From positions 1 through 26,034 of the forward strand of contig WQXC01000006.1 in NCBI GenBank assembly GCA_009785045.1: DNA of 26,034 nt, written 5' to 3'. The translations under genes and the position numbers were made by a program. The notes under the pieces were generated by a model. That model was not told where the DNA came from and ran no database searches. It worked only from the letters and a program-made list of their open reading frames with translations. Source of the DNA: Treponema sp. Its GTDB lineage: Bacteria; Spirochaetota; Spirochaetia; Treponematales; Breznakiellaceae. Below, piece by piece: positions 1-8,362 of the stretch (positions are counted from its first letter, which is position 1; every line of letters begins with the position of its first letter).

Positions 1-309
1 AAATCCTTCTTCTTTTGCTTCTGCTGCCATGCGTTTGTACATTTCTGTCCACTCGCCGTTTTCACCAGCGGCAGCGGCTTTTAGGTTTTCTATCGTAGAA
101 GGAACTTCTCCGCCGCATAAAAACTTAAACCATATTTTTGCATGTTCTTTTTCGTTGCCTGCAGTTTCTTCAAAAATAGCCGCAATTTGTTCGTAACCTT
201 CTTTTTTTGCTTTGGAAGCAAAGTAAGTGTACTTGTTACGCGCCTGGCTTTCACCGGCGAATGCTTCCATTAAGTTTTTTTCTGTTTTTGTGCCTTTTAA
301 ATTTGCCAT
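1..309 (-). CDS. rbr: Rubrerythrin, N-terminal part (cut by window edge)
   Basis: The first 103 codons of a rubrerythrin-type ferritin-like diiron protein; the 3' end lies outside the window. These proteins reduce hydrogen peroxide in the cytoplasm of anaerobes. Visible ligand motifs are E20 in the first helix (FAGESQARNKY) and the ExxH pair E53/H56 (NEKEHAK), followed by the start of the third helix after a GENGEW turn. The C-terminal rubredoxin-like iron site, if there is one, would be beyond the edge, so a short form without it cannot be excluded. The ATG at 309-307 is preceded by AAAGGAG at 318-324, which fixes the start. It is the last gene of a minus-strand stretch but probably has its own promoter (see 332-347). 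Confidence 0.93.
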   Translation of the reverse strand, partial: MANLKGTKTEKNLMEAFAGESQARNKYTYFASKAKKEGYEQIAAIFEETAGNEKEHAKIWFKFLCGGEVPSTIENLKAAAAGENGEWTEMYKRMAAEAKEEGF

Positions 310-331
310 AATTCACTCTCCTTTAAAGATG

Positions 332-347
332 TATTAGTATAGTAATA
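332..347 (-). promoter_or_regulatory. Candidate promoter with overlapping palindromic operator for rubrerythrin
   Basis: On the minus strand a -10-like TATACT (336-341) lies about 27 bases upstream of the rubrerythrin ATG. It sits inside the 16-base near-palindrome TATTAGTATAGTAATA (14 of 16 positions match its own reverse complement). An AT-rich palindrome over the -10 of a peroxide-defence gene is where a Fur/PerR-type repressor could bind. No good -35 was seen, and AT-rich sequence makes chance palindromes common. Confidence 0.35.
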
Positions 348-355
348 TTTTAATC

Positions 356-1396
356 TCATTTATATGATTTTGCAATCAAATATTTCCTAATATATGCATT
401 GATTATTAGGCCAATAAGTCCAATAGAACATATCGATTCAAATATTGAAATTTCGTGAACACCGCATTCAGGAAGTAAAGTATTATTAATAATACTTAAA
501 TCAAACCAGGATGCCGGTAAAACAAAGTCAATAATAAGACCGAATATTAGTGCATTTATAATAATGTTTAAAATATAAATAAGTAACGATTTTTTACCCA
601 ATGCTTTTCCAACTACTGTCATGGTTGCAATACTTGTTGCAGGTCCTGCCATTAATAACACAAAAGCAGCTCCGGGAGATAATCCTTTCATCATTAAAGC
701 CGCGGCTACCGGAATTACACCTAATGCGCAATTATAGGTAGGTAATGCAATTGCCAAAACAATCAGCATATTTAACAAGGGATTATTTAAATAAACCGAG
801 AATAAATCTTCCGGCAGGAAAAGAAAAAGTAATCCTGCAATTACAATACCAATAACCAGCCATTTGCCAATATCCTGAAACATTTCTACAAAACTGTAAT
901 GCAGTGCATGTAATAGTTTTATCTTTTTATTTTTATTACCTTCACATTCGCTGCAGCAATCAGGTTTACTTGATGTTTCTCCTTTATAGGAAGACTTATC
1001 CAGTTTATTTCCGATTATTCCGCCTGTTAATCCGGAAATTATTGCAACTATTGGATTGATTATTGCAAACGGCAGCCCTAAAAGCGAATATGTTACCATA
1101 ATACTTTGTACATTTTCCTGCGGCGTAGCAGTTAAAAAAGAAATAGTTGCGCCTTTACTTGCGCCTTCTTTATGCAGGGATATTCCTGTGGGAATTACTC
1201 CGCATGAACATAAAGGCAATGGGATTCCTGCAAATGTAGCAAACAGAATCGAACGTAAATTAGGTTTTGCTATAAAACCTATATATTTTTCGTTAGGCAC
1301 ATATGCTTTTAGAATCCCGGCAAACAAAAATCCTAAAAGTAAATAGGGAGACATACTATTAAGCAATAAAAACACCGGCATTATATATTCAAGCAT
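356..1396 (-). CDS. ArsP/SO_0444-type permease, probable metal or metalloid efflux
   Basis: A 346-residue inner-membrane permease of the DUF318/ArsP_1 superfamily. It has about eight hydrophobic segments in two halves separated by a hydrophilic loop (about 130-160). The first half carries PLPLCSCGVIP (59-69) and the second PTYNCALGVIP (219-229); the paired Cys-containing turns are typical of this family and point to soft-metal or metalloid transport. The loop contains DCCSECEG (C147, C148, C151), a plausible metal-binding patch. The SO_0444 branch is linked to Cu/Zn and the ArsP branch to organoarsenicals; the CSCG form is closer to SO_0444, but the substrate is inferred only. The ATG at 1396 follows an AAAGGAT site and lies 3 bases after the stop of the upstream hybrid kinase, so the two are probably co-transcribed and translationally coupled. 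Confidence 0.82.
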   Translation of the reverse strand: MLEYIMPVFLLLNSMSPYLLLGFLFAGILKAYVPNEKYIGFIAKPNLRSILFATFAGIPLPLCSCGVIPTGISLHKEGASKGATISFLTATPQENVQSIMVTYSLLGLPFAIINPIVAIISGLTGGIIGNKLDKSSYKGETSSKPDCCSECEGNKNKKIKLLHALHYSFVEMFQDIGKWLVIGIVIAGLLFLFLPEDLFSVYLNNPLLNMLIVLAIALPTYNCALGVIPVAAALMMKGLSPGAAFVLLMAGPATSIATMTVVGKALGKKSLLIYILNIIINALIFGLIIDFVLPASWFDLSIINNTLLPECGVHEISIFESICSIGLIGLIINAYIRKYLIAKSYK

Positions 1397-1399
1397 ATG

Positions 1400-4300
1400 T
1401 TATCCTTTTAAAAAAATTCTTAACTTCTCTATCACCTTGTCAATATCCAGCGGTTTTCCAAGATGATCGTCCATACCTGCTGCAAGACAATCCTCTATAT
1501 CGCTTTTAAAAACATTCGCGGTTAAAGCTATTATTGGCAGTCTGCCGCGCTGTCTTTCAGGCAAAGCTCTTATACGCCGGGTGGCTTCATACCCGTTCAT
1601 TACAGGCATTTGTACATCCATAAACACAATGTCGTATTTATCCGGAAATGCCTCCAGTAATCTTAATGCTTCTTCGCCGTTTTCAACACATTCGATTGAA
1701 ATCCCTGTATCTTCCAGTAATGCGATAATAATTTCACGGTTTATTTCAATATCTTCTGCAAGCAATAGATACTTGCCGGTAAATTCACCGCTATTAAAAT
1801 TTTGATTAACAATATCGTCATTATGAAAACCCAAACTCTCATTTTTGCAACGAATCACTTTTACGGTAAAAATAAATTTTGCCCCTTTGCCCAGTTCTGA
1901 TTCAACCCAAATATTTCCATCCATAAACTCAACGATATGTTTTGATATGGCAAGCCCCAGTCCTGATCCGCCGTACTGCCGGCTTGTTCCGCTTTCGGCT
2001 TGTTCAAACGCAGAGAATAGCTTATCGTGCTTTTCAGGCGAAATACCAATTCCATTGTCTTTTATTTCGATGCGCAATTCACAATTGTCGTCAGTTTCAT
2101 TAACCAAAAATGCGTCAAGACAAATTTCACCCCCTTCAGGAGTAAATTTAACTGCATTTGACAAAAGATTTGTAATAACCTGTGCCAGCCGCTGATCATC
2201 TCCTATCAATAAGCGCGGGATATTATTGTCAATATTTAAAATTAATTTTTGTTGCTTTTCATCTACTCTGAAATTAATTACTGCCAGCACCTTTTGCAAT
2301 ACTCTTTCAAAATTAAATTCAACAGATGCCAATTCCAGCTTATTTGCTTCGATTCTGGCCATATCAAGGACATCGTTAATCACAGCAAGCAAATGAGAAG
2401 ATGCATCTTCAATCTTGTCTAATGCATGGTTTTTTTGTTCAATTGTGTTTGTTTTTTTTCCAATTGTAGTCATGCCGATTATGGCATTTAACGGAGTCCT
2501 CATTTCGTGACTCATGTTGGAGAGGAAGTTACTTTTTGACTTGCTGGCAACTTCGGCATCTTTCCGCTGCTTTTCCGCTTCGTTTATAAGATTCCTGGTT
2601 TCAGTCATGTCAAACGCCGCATTCACAAAACGAACAGGGTTACCATCTTTATTCCTGATAGCTTTGCCGACTGTACGGAACCAGGCATATTCCCCATTTT
2701 TCTTTTTTAACCGTTGCTCTATATCAAAGGGAGAGTTACCGGTCTTATCGAACAAATGATTAGAAAAAACCTTGAACGAACTTTCTAAATCATCAGGATG
2801 CACAAGACCAATTCTGCTATCGCCGAGGTTTTCGGGAGATTTTTCGTCATCGGTATAACCAAGCAATTTTTTGTATCCAGGAGAATATTCAGTACGACTA
2901 TTGGGGCTAAGGGGATTGTCTGGATCCAGTTCCATATCTACCGTACCAATATTGGCAGCTTCTATTATCAGATTTAATTTAGCAAGCTGGAGTTCGTTTG
3001 TTTTATGCGCAGCTTCTATTGCCATATTCTTTACTTTATTGTTCCGTGATACCAATAGAAAAACAATAACCATCAGTAATATAAGAAAAATGGCAGATAC
3101 AGTTACGATTAAAGCGCGCTGATTCGCATGTATCGATTGTTCTTCGGCAAGTAATCTTGAATAGTCAAAAGAACGGCTTGTCCATTCATTGGAAATTTTA
3201 TCGATATTTATATAAGATATAGTTTTATCAATAATTGAGCATAAAATATTCTCATTTTTATTAAGGCCGAAAAATGTATCATTAAAAACCGGGAAAGAGA
3301 AATTAGCTTTAAAGCCGGGTTTTTCGCGGTAGTTTTGCTGATAATAAAGGATATAACCAAGATTAAAAAACAAGTCTATTTCATTTTGTTCAAGCGCATC
3401 CAAAGCATCATCCTGAGAATCATAGAGTATTACATTTTTATTATCAGGAAACCATTTTTCATATATTTGACGAGTTGCACACCAACCTACAACGCCAACG
3501 GTCACATGCCCAATCTGGTATAATTCAAGGTTACGTTGTTCTGTTTTAGAAAAGAATGCATAAGGTGTAGAGAAAAACGGCGTTTGCGGCCATATAAAAT
3601 ATTGTTTACGTTCTTCGGTAATTATTAAATCGGAAATCAGCGCTGCTTCGCCTGTTCTTAGCATTTCGAGTATATCTCCCCATGTTGCATCTTTATCGTT
3701 GACAGGCTCAAATTTAATTCCGGTCATTCTGGTTATTTCTGCTAGAACATCTATCGAAATACCTTGATATTTACCTTCATTTATGTTGTAAAAACTTACA
3801 GGGTAAGTATCATTTCCCAAAACTACAGGAACACTGGCGGAAAGGTTGTCTATATACTCTCTTTCTTCAAGGGAAAATGAGTTATACAGAATATTTCTAA
3901 TATAGTTGTCGTTTCCTTCCCGATACAATTCATAAAGTTTGTAAATCCCGCCCGAAGCGATATATTTATTGATTACAGAAATAAAAGGTTCAAGATCATT
4001 ATTAACGGTTGTCAGCGCAACAGGGATGTACGCCAGCGGCAGTAATCCGTGAATGAGCGTAAAGTCTTTGTTATCATCGTAATTATAAGCCATACCGGCA
4101 GATATACCAATAATAACGTCAATCAAACCGTTTCTTAACATTTCGGCTTCAACAACCGCGTTTGGAATCGGAATAATCTCAAACGATAATTCAGGATAAG
4201 CGCGAGTAATTGTTTCTGCTACGGCACTTCCTTCAAGAAAGATACCTACCCTTAATCCGTTAAGATCATACGGCGAAGCAACTATACGATTGCTGTTTGT

Positions 4301-4792
4301 TAAAATACTGAGCGAGCGATGCGCTATGTGGTCGGACATAATATATTTATTTCTTCGTTCGGAAGTTATTCCATATTCGCTTGTGAAGTCGATTGTTCCA
4401 TTGTCAATTCCGTTTAAAAGCGAGTTCCAGTCATGAAATTCAAATTTAAATGGAATCCCGAATAAGTCTGTCAGCAGTGTGCACAACATTGGCGAAAAAC
4501 CAGCAAATGTACCGTCCGGCAGTATAAACCCTTCTGCAGAGGGTATTTTTCCATATGAAAAACTCTGCCGTGAACCCTTTAGCGCTTCAATCCCGGCTAT
4601 TTCTGCTTCGGTAATACCCGGTATATCGAGATATGACTGGATAATAATTGCATCGAATACCTGATTATCCGGTTTATTGGTACAACCAACAAAACCAATA
4701 ATAACGGCGCAAAGAAATGACGAAAAAACGAACCATTTGGCATTTTTTTGAAGATTTTTTAATAAAATTCTGATTAAATTTGGTGTTTTCAT
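1400..4792 (-). CDS. Hybrid sensor histidine kinase with two solute-binding domains, PAS and receiver
   Basis: 1130 residues, architecture like BvgS/EvgS. Order: N-terminal hydrophobic segment (about 20-36) ending in FVGC37, either a signal anchor or a lipobox; two periplasmic SBP_bac_3-type domains (about 65-295 and 320-545; PDGTFAGFSP and EGKYQGISIDVL are the typical first motifs); membrane segment 560-583; PAS with PAC end (about 607-735); HisKA with SHEMRTPLNA, phospho-His H762; HATPase with N879 (NLLSNAVKF), DNGIGI (912-917) and GGSGLGLAI; receiver (about 1007-1128) with D1059 in FMDVQMP and K1113. No C-terminal Hpt domain is present, so phosphate must leave through another protein or return to H762. 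The ligand is probably a small amino-acid-like molecule by family, but cannot be told here. No clear Shine-Dalgarno site precedes the ATG at 4792. It lies just upstream of the permease, which may be its target or partner. Confidence 0.92.
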   Translation of the reverse strand: MKTPNLIRILLKNLQKNAKWFVFSSFLCAVIIGFVGCTNKPDNQVFDAIIIQSYLDIPGITEAEIAGIEALKGSRQSFSYGKIPSAEGFILPDGTFAGFSPMLCTLLTDLFGIPFKFEFHDWNSLLNGIDNGTIDFTSEYGITSERRNKYIMSDHIAHRSLSILTNSNRIVASPYDLNGLRVGIFLEGSAVAETITRAYPELSFEIIPIPNAVVEAEMLRNGLIDVIIGISAGMAYNYDDNKDFTLIHGLLPLAYIPVALTTVNNDLEPFISVINKYIASGGIYKLYELYREGNDNYIRNILYNSFSLEEREYIDNLSASVPVVLGNDTYPVSFYNINEGKYQGISIDVLAEITRMTGIKFEPVNDKDATWGDILEMLRTGEAALISDLIITEERKQYFIWPQTPFFSTPYAFFSKTEQRNLELYQIGHVTVGVVGWCATRQIYEKWFPDNKNVILYDSQDDALDALEQNEIDLFFNLGYILYYQQNYREKPGFKANFSFPVFNDTFFGLNKNENILCSIIDKTISYINIDKISNEWTSRSFDYSRLLAEEQSIHANQRALIVTVSAIFLILLMVIVFLLVSRNNKVKNMAIEAAHKTNELQLAKLNLIIEAANIGTVDMELDPDNPLSPNSRTEYSPGYKKLLGYTDDEKSPENLGDSRIGLVHPDDLESSFKVFSNHLFDKTGNSPFDIEQRLKKKNGEYAWFRTVGKAIRNKDGNPVRFVNAAFDMTETRNLINEAEKQRKDAEVASKSKSNFLSNMSHEMRTPLNAIIGMTTIGKKTNTIEQKNHALDKIEDASSHLLAVINDVLDMARIEANKLELASVEFNFERVLQKVLAVINFRVDEKQQKLILNIDNNIPRLLIGDDQRLAQVITNLLSNAVKFTPEGGEICLDAFLVNETDDNCELRIEIKDNGIGISPEKHDKLFSAFEQAESGTSRQYGGSGLGLAISKHIVEFMDGNIWVESELGKGAKFIFTVKVIRCKNESLGFHNDDIVNQNFNSGEFTGKYLLLAEDIEINREIIIALLEDTGISIECVENGEEALRLLEAFPDKYDIVFMDVQMPVMNGYEATRRIRALPERQRGRLPIIALTANVFKSDIEDCLAAGMDDHLGKPLDIDKVIEKLRIFLKG

Positions 4793-4880
4793 TATATTTT
4801 TAAGTTAACAAATTTTTTGCAATCTTTCAACCTAAATATAAACATGATTTATCAAAATTTTGCCTTTAAAAGGCGGTTTC

Positions 4881-5042
4881 TGCTGCATTAATTCATCCGC
4901 ACGCTATGCGCGTGCTTTATTGGCCGCCGGGCGCGCTGCTCACGCTGAAGCGTTCGCGCATTTTCCATCTCATGGACTGTAAACGAGCGCCACGGCGTGC
5001 TGCTTAATTCATCCGCACGCTATGCGTGCTTTATTGGCCGCC
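4881..5042. repeat. Tandemly duplicated 45-48-base hairpin element between two genes
   Basis: Two near-identical copies lie 116-117 bases apart: 4881-4928 and 4998-5042. They differ by one inserted A and one GC pair. Each contains a perfect 6-base stem, GCACGC/GCGTGC (4899-4904 with 4910-4915, loop of 5; 5015-5020 with 5024-5029, loop of 3). The GC indel changes only the loop and leaves the stem intact. Copy 2 runs into the end of the GLUG lipoprotein gene: its GGCGGCCAATAA (minus strand) encodes the last Gly-Gln and the stop. The spacer holds a further interrupted palindrome (GCGCG at 4930-4934 with ACGCT/AGCGT nested inside). No T-tract follows on either strand, so it does not look like an intrinsic terminator. 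The 4793-4880 part of the gap is AT-rich with no recognised feature. Confidence 0.8.
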
Positions 5043-8000
5043 CATTATGCTGTCGTCGTATGTGCGTAAAATGGGATACCCTCTGCTTTCAACAGTGGAA
5101 AAGTTCCATGCGGGATATATACCGGGAGTAAGCCCGTAAAATGGGTGATTCACAGATGTTATATTTTCTATTGTAATCTCTGAACTGAAACCTACACCGT
5201 TAGGCGCTGGGCTTGTCCAAAATGCACGAGAACGGAATGTACCCAGGTGAGTGTCTGCTCCGTCTTTGTTATCGTTACGAGCATTTCCAATTTGCACAAC
5301 CGGGATAGTATTTGTTGTACGATCTGTTACATTTAATTTATGGCGTAGTGTCATATCGATATAAGCGTAGGTATTAGTGAGCCTATACCAATTGGTAGTA
5401 GAACGACCTAAAATTCGGCAGAATCTTCTTTCTGCAGTATTACCGGGAAGCGGAAGCCCCATGACGGTAATACTTCTTGTCAGGGAAACACTATTTTCTA
5501 TTCTATTGCTTTGGGCCGCCCCTACAAGCCCTCCGACAAACATGTTTCCATTAATATTTGCATTGCGTTGTACAATAACATCACCCCTTGCAAAACAGCG
5601 ATCAATGATATCACCTGACATATAATTCCCAACAAGACTTCCAACGTATATGTTGTCGTCTGTTAGAACCTGTCGAGAAGAGTCAACGAATACATCTCCA
5701 AGAGCATAGCAGTCAGATAAAACACTGGCAGTTCCGGCGAACCCTCCTGCATAAATAAAGCGTTGGTAATTTCTACCTTGAAAAATGACACTTACATTTC
5801 CGGCAGCATAACAGAACGAAGCTGAAGAATTGGATATAATTATGCCGGCAAACCCACCGACATTAATAGATTCAAACCCCAAAACACTAATATTCCCTTT
5901 TGCATAACAGTATAAAATTTTGTTATTCGCTCCTGGCCCGCCGATTCTTCCGGCAAATCCCCCGACACTTATAGAGTCATCTCCGGAGGTATTAATTATG
6001 ATGGGGATTTCGCTGAAGCAGTTGCGTATTATTCCGCCTGGATTTATTACATAATCTTCCCAAGAGCGCTCTGAACTTATTTCTCCTAGAAAACCCCCTG
6101 CAAAAAAACTGCCTGAATCGCTTTTATCCATGTAAAAACTTCCTGCTGCAGCAGAACAGTTTGTAACATCAGCTCTATAGTTTGTTCCTAACGCTCCGCC
6201 TAAATAAGCATCGCCTCTTTCAATCCATACACTTATTACTCCTAACCGGTAGTCCGCATCTTTTAAGATGGCATGATTGTTAGTCTGACCGTTAATAATA
6301 CCGGCAAGTCCGCCTACAAAAAGACCAACAAAATCATGATTATAAGTTCGAGGATCATTATCATTTGAATTCCGTCTGTAGGAATTAATTCTTTCACCGG
6401 CTGTTCCTACGTTTATATTTCCTACAGCTCTTGCTTTTTCCACTGTGGCGGCTGTTCCTTCCTTACCTGTTCCCCAGCCAATAGTTCCGCTTATGCCGCC
6501 AACATAAATGGAATTACCCGGGTTTAAGTTTATTACACTAAGATTAATACCGCTAAAGGCATTGTATATTGTTGTTCTTGTTGTATAACTTGTAGTTATT
6601 TCTTTGTTTGTTAACTGTCCGGCAATGCCGCCGACAAAGTTTTTATTGTTCCCGGTAAAATCAACCGCACCTGTTACAAGTACATTTTCAAAGCGGGCAC
6701 CGCCGTCTGCTGTTCCGCTTAAACCGCCAAATCGCGCTTCACCTGTAGTTTCTACGGGAACAGCATTGTAGTGTACTGTTAAATCCCTGATAGTGCCGCC
6801 GTCAACTACGCCGAACAAGCCTATGTTGGTCGCTGCGACAGGCTCAGCGAACGACATAATCGTAATCGTGTGCCCATTGCCGTAGAAGTTGCCTGAAAAA
6901 TTTGCGATGGGAGTATGGCTGTCAATCGTTATGTTGCTTGTAAGTGCAAATTGCCCTGAAGCTCCATGCGGAATCGTAAGCCCGGTTGCCTGATTAAGTT
7001 CTATTAACGGTTCAGTTTCGCTTACATACATACCGGGAATGTTCCAAATTTTTATTGTTTTTATAATGTCTCCTATATATACAAAGATCGTATAACTGTT
7101 AATGCCGGTAACTGAACGACCTTCCGTAACACCGTTATGATCGGGAGGGGAGATGCCTGTAATGTTATAACTTTTATCGCAGTCTCGGTTAACCGGCAGA
7201 GTTATTATACTGCCGTTGTTAATCCTGTAGCTTAACCTGGGGGTTCTTGTTTCTCTTGGCGGTAAAATCCATTTTACTTCGATTTGTTTATCACCAGCAT
7301 TGTAAGAAGCTTGCAATCCGCTGATACTATCTTCCAACGAATTAGTATACCATGAAAATGTTTCAGGTTCATTCATGCCCTTTCTATCGCCTACGCTTTC
7401 TATTTCAGTTCCAAGTTTTACTTTGATGTTAATATCGGCAGGAATACTACCCTTGCTTTGAATAGTCATGGTTAAAGTTTCATCGTCATAACTCGGAGGA
7501 GAAATAAAATATTTTTCTGTTATATCTTTCCATTCTGCATCTTCTTCGTCGCTTGTAATTTCGATATAACCAGTTTCGAATTTAAGAGTTTCCTGGACAA
7601 CCGAAGCTGCGAAAGTTACGGTAATGTCCCTGTTTGCATTACGTTGAAAGTCGGCTTCGTAAGTCGCCGTAACTGGCGGACTGCTATGGACGATACGCGG
7701 CTGCATATATGACCAGGGTATTATCGTTATATCATCGGGAATGTTAATTGTTACTGCGCTATTACTTCCAATCGGTGTAGAAAAAATAACTTCTTCGCTT
7801 AAGGGTTTTCGTAAAAGTTCATCTTCGGAATTAAGTTCTCCCAGTATATATCTTATATTTGCAGTAGTTATAAACCAGTTTGATACAAGCGGAGGAAGGT
7901 CTGCTGTCCTGTACGCTCTCCATTGTGCGTCTCCGAAAGCTGCAGCTGGATCAAACTGCACAGTAAAGGGATAGCCCATCCTGGGGTTTTCTTTTGTTCG

Positions 8001-8228
8001 CACATCATCAAAAAACCTGTCTGGCCCTGAGCCCCACTCCTGCGGGTAGACCATTGTAACATTTAATTTTGCCGCATTAGCCCACGCAATTTCTGCGTCG
8101 ATTTTTGCAAGCATATCCGTGTCGGTGGGATTAAAAAGATCGCACCCTGTTACAGCAAGGGTAAAAAACACGCCGCCAGTAATAGCGATAAAGGCGATAA
8201 ACACCCAAAAAAATCTTTTGCTGTTCAA
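5031..8228 (-). CDS. Large GLUG-repeat lipoprotein
   Basis: 1065 residues. A signal segment ends in AVTGC29, a loose spirochaetal lipobox, so it is probably a membrane-anchored surface or periplasmic lipoprotein. Residues 35-300 are an unrecognised spirochaete-type N-terminal region, and 300-400 looks like an Ig/Fn3-like strand-rich segment. From about 465 to 905 there are roughly twelve GLUG-type repeats with the core VGG(L/F)(A/V)G at spacings of 30-60 residues (near 471, 501, 532, 576, 638, 677, 711, 756, 790, 828, 862, 898). These should fold as a beta-helix or solenoid. GLUG proteins are usually surface adhesin-like, but no function is proven. The TTG at 8228-8226 is chosen because AAAGGAGGT ends 5 bases before it and the signal peptide begins there. 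The stop is inside the duplicated hairpin element. The nearest neighbour is a divergent LuxR-type membrane regulator. Confidence 0.85.
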   Translation of the reverse strand: MNSKRFFWVFIAFIAITGGVFFTLAVTGCDLFNPTDTDMLAKIDAEIAWANAAKLNVTMVYPQEWGSGPDRFFDDVRTKENPRMGYPFTVQFDPAAAFGDAQWRAYRTADLPPLVSNWFITTANIRYILGELNSEDELLRKPLSEEVIFSTPIGSNSAVTINIPDDITIIPWSYMQPRIVHSSPPVTATYEADFQRNANRDITVTFAASVVQETLKFETGYIEITSDEEDAEWKDITEKYFISPPSYDDETLTMTIQSKGSIPADINIKVKLGTEIESVGDRKGMNEPETFSWYTNSLEDSISGLQASYNAGDKQIEVKWILPPRETRTPRLSYRINNGSIITLPVNRDCDKSYNITGISPPDHNGVTEGRSVTGINSYTIFVYIGDIIKTIKIWNIPGMYVSETEPLIELNQATGLTIPHGASGQFALTSNITIDSHTPIANFSGNFYGNGHTITIMSFAEPVAATNIGLFGVVDGGTIRDLTVHYNAVPVETTGEARFGGLSGTADGGARFENVLVTGAVDFTGNNKNFVGGIAGQLTNKEITTSYTTRTTIYNAFSGINLSVINLNPGNSIYVGGISGTIGWGTGKEGTAATVEKARAVGNINVGTAGERINSYRRNSNDNDPRTYNHDFVGLFVGGLAGIINGQTNNHAILKDADYRLGVISVWIERGDAYLGGALGTNYRADVTNCSAAAGSFYMDKSDSGSFFAGGFLGEISSERSWEDYVINPGGIIRNCFSEIPIIINTSGDDSISVGGFAGRIGGPGANNKILYCYAKGNISVLGFESINVGGFAGIIISNSSASFCYAAGNVSVIFQGRNYQRFIYAGGFAGTASVLSDCYALGDVFVDSSRQVLTDDNIYVGSLVGNYMSGDIIDRCFARGDVIVQRNANINGNMFVGGLVGAAQSNRIENSVSLTRSITVMGLPLPGNTAERRFCRILGRSTTNWYRLTNTYAYIDMTLRHKLNVTDRTTNTIPVVQIGNARNDNKDGADTHLGTFRSRAFWTSPAPNGVGFSSEITIENITSVNHPFYGLTPGIYPAWNFSTVESRGYPILRTYDDSIMGGQ

Positions 8229-8233
8229 AAAAG

Positions 8234-8242
8234 ACCTCCTTT
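8234..8242 (-). promoter_or_regulatory. Strong ribosome binding site for a TTG start
   Basis: AAAGGAGGT on the minus strand ends 5 bases before TTG at 8228-8226. There is no in-frame ATG nearby that would keep the signal peptide, so this site decides the start of the GLUG lipoprotein. Confidence 0.8.
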
Positions 8243-8310
8243 TTTTAAAACACCAATAATGAAATTTTCCCTGTTTTTATTAATTTTGATATTAGAAGAA
8301 CTTCGAATTC

Positions 8311-8338
8311 GTGCAAAAAATCGATCTTTTCTTATAAT
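8311..8338 (+). promoter_or_regulatory. Candidate promoter of the LuxR-type membrane regulator
   Basis: A perfect TATAAT lies at 8333-8338, 24 bases before the ATG at 8363. The only -35 candidate is the weak GTGCAA (8311-8316, spacer 16). Its reverse complement TTGCAC is followed on the minus strand, after 16 bases, by TAATAT, so the two divergent promoters may overlap. The palindrome CGAATTCG (8304-8311) sits between them. The -35 assignments are weak. Confidence 0.35.
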
Positions 8339-8362
8339 TTTATTTGTGTTATTGTAAAAACA

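Noticed and set aside
1056..1346. Plus-strand open frame opposite the permease gene
   Set aside because: It mirrors the permease coding strand, has no ribosome binding site and no recognisable domain. Other long frames opposite the che, htrA and radC genes were rejected on the same grounds.
4881..5042. Hairpin repeats as intrinsic terminators or a CRISPR array
   Set aside because: No T-tract follows the stems on either strand, and there are only two copies with no regular short spacer.
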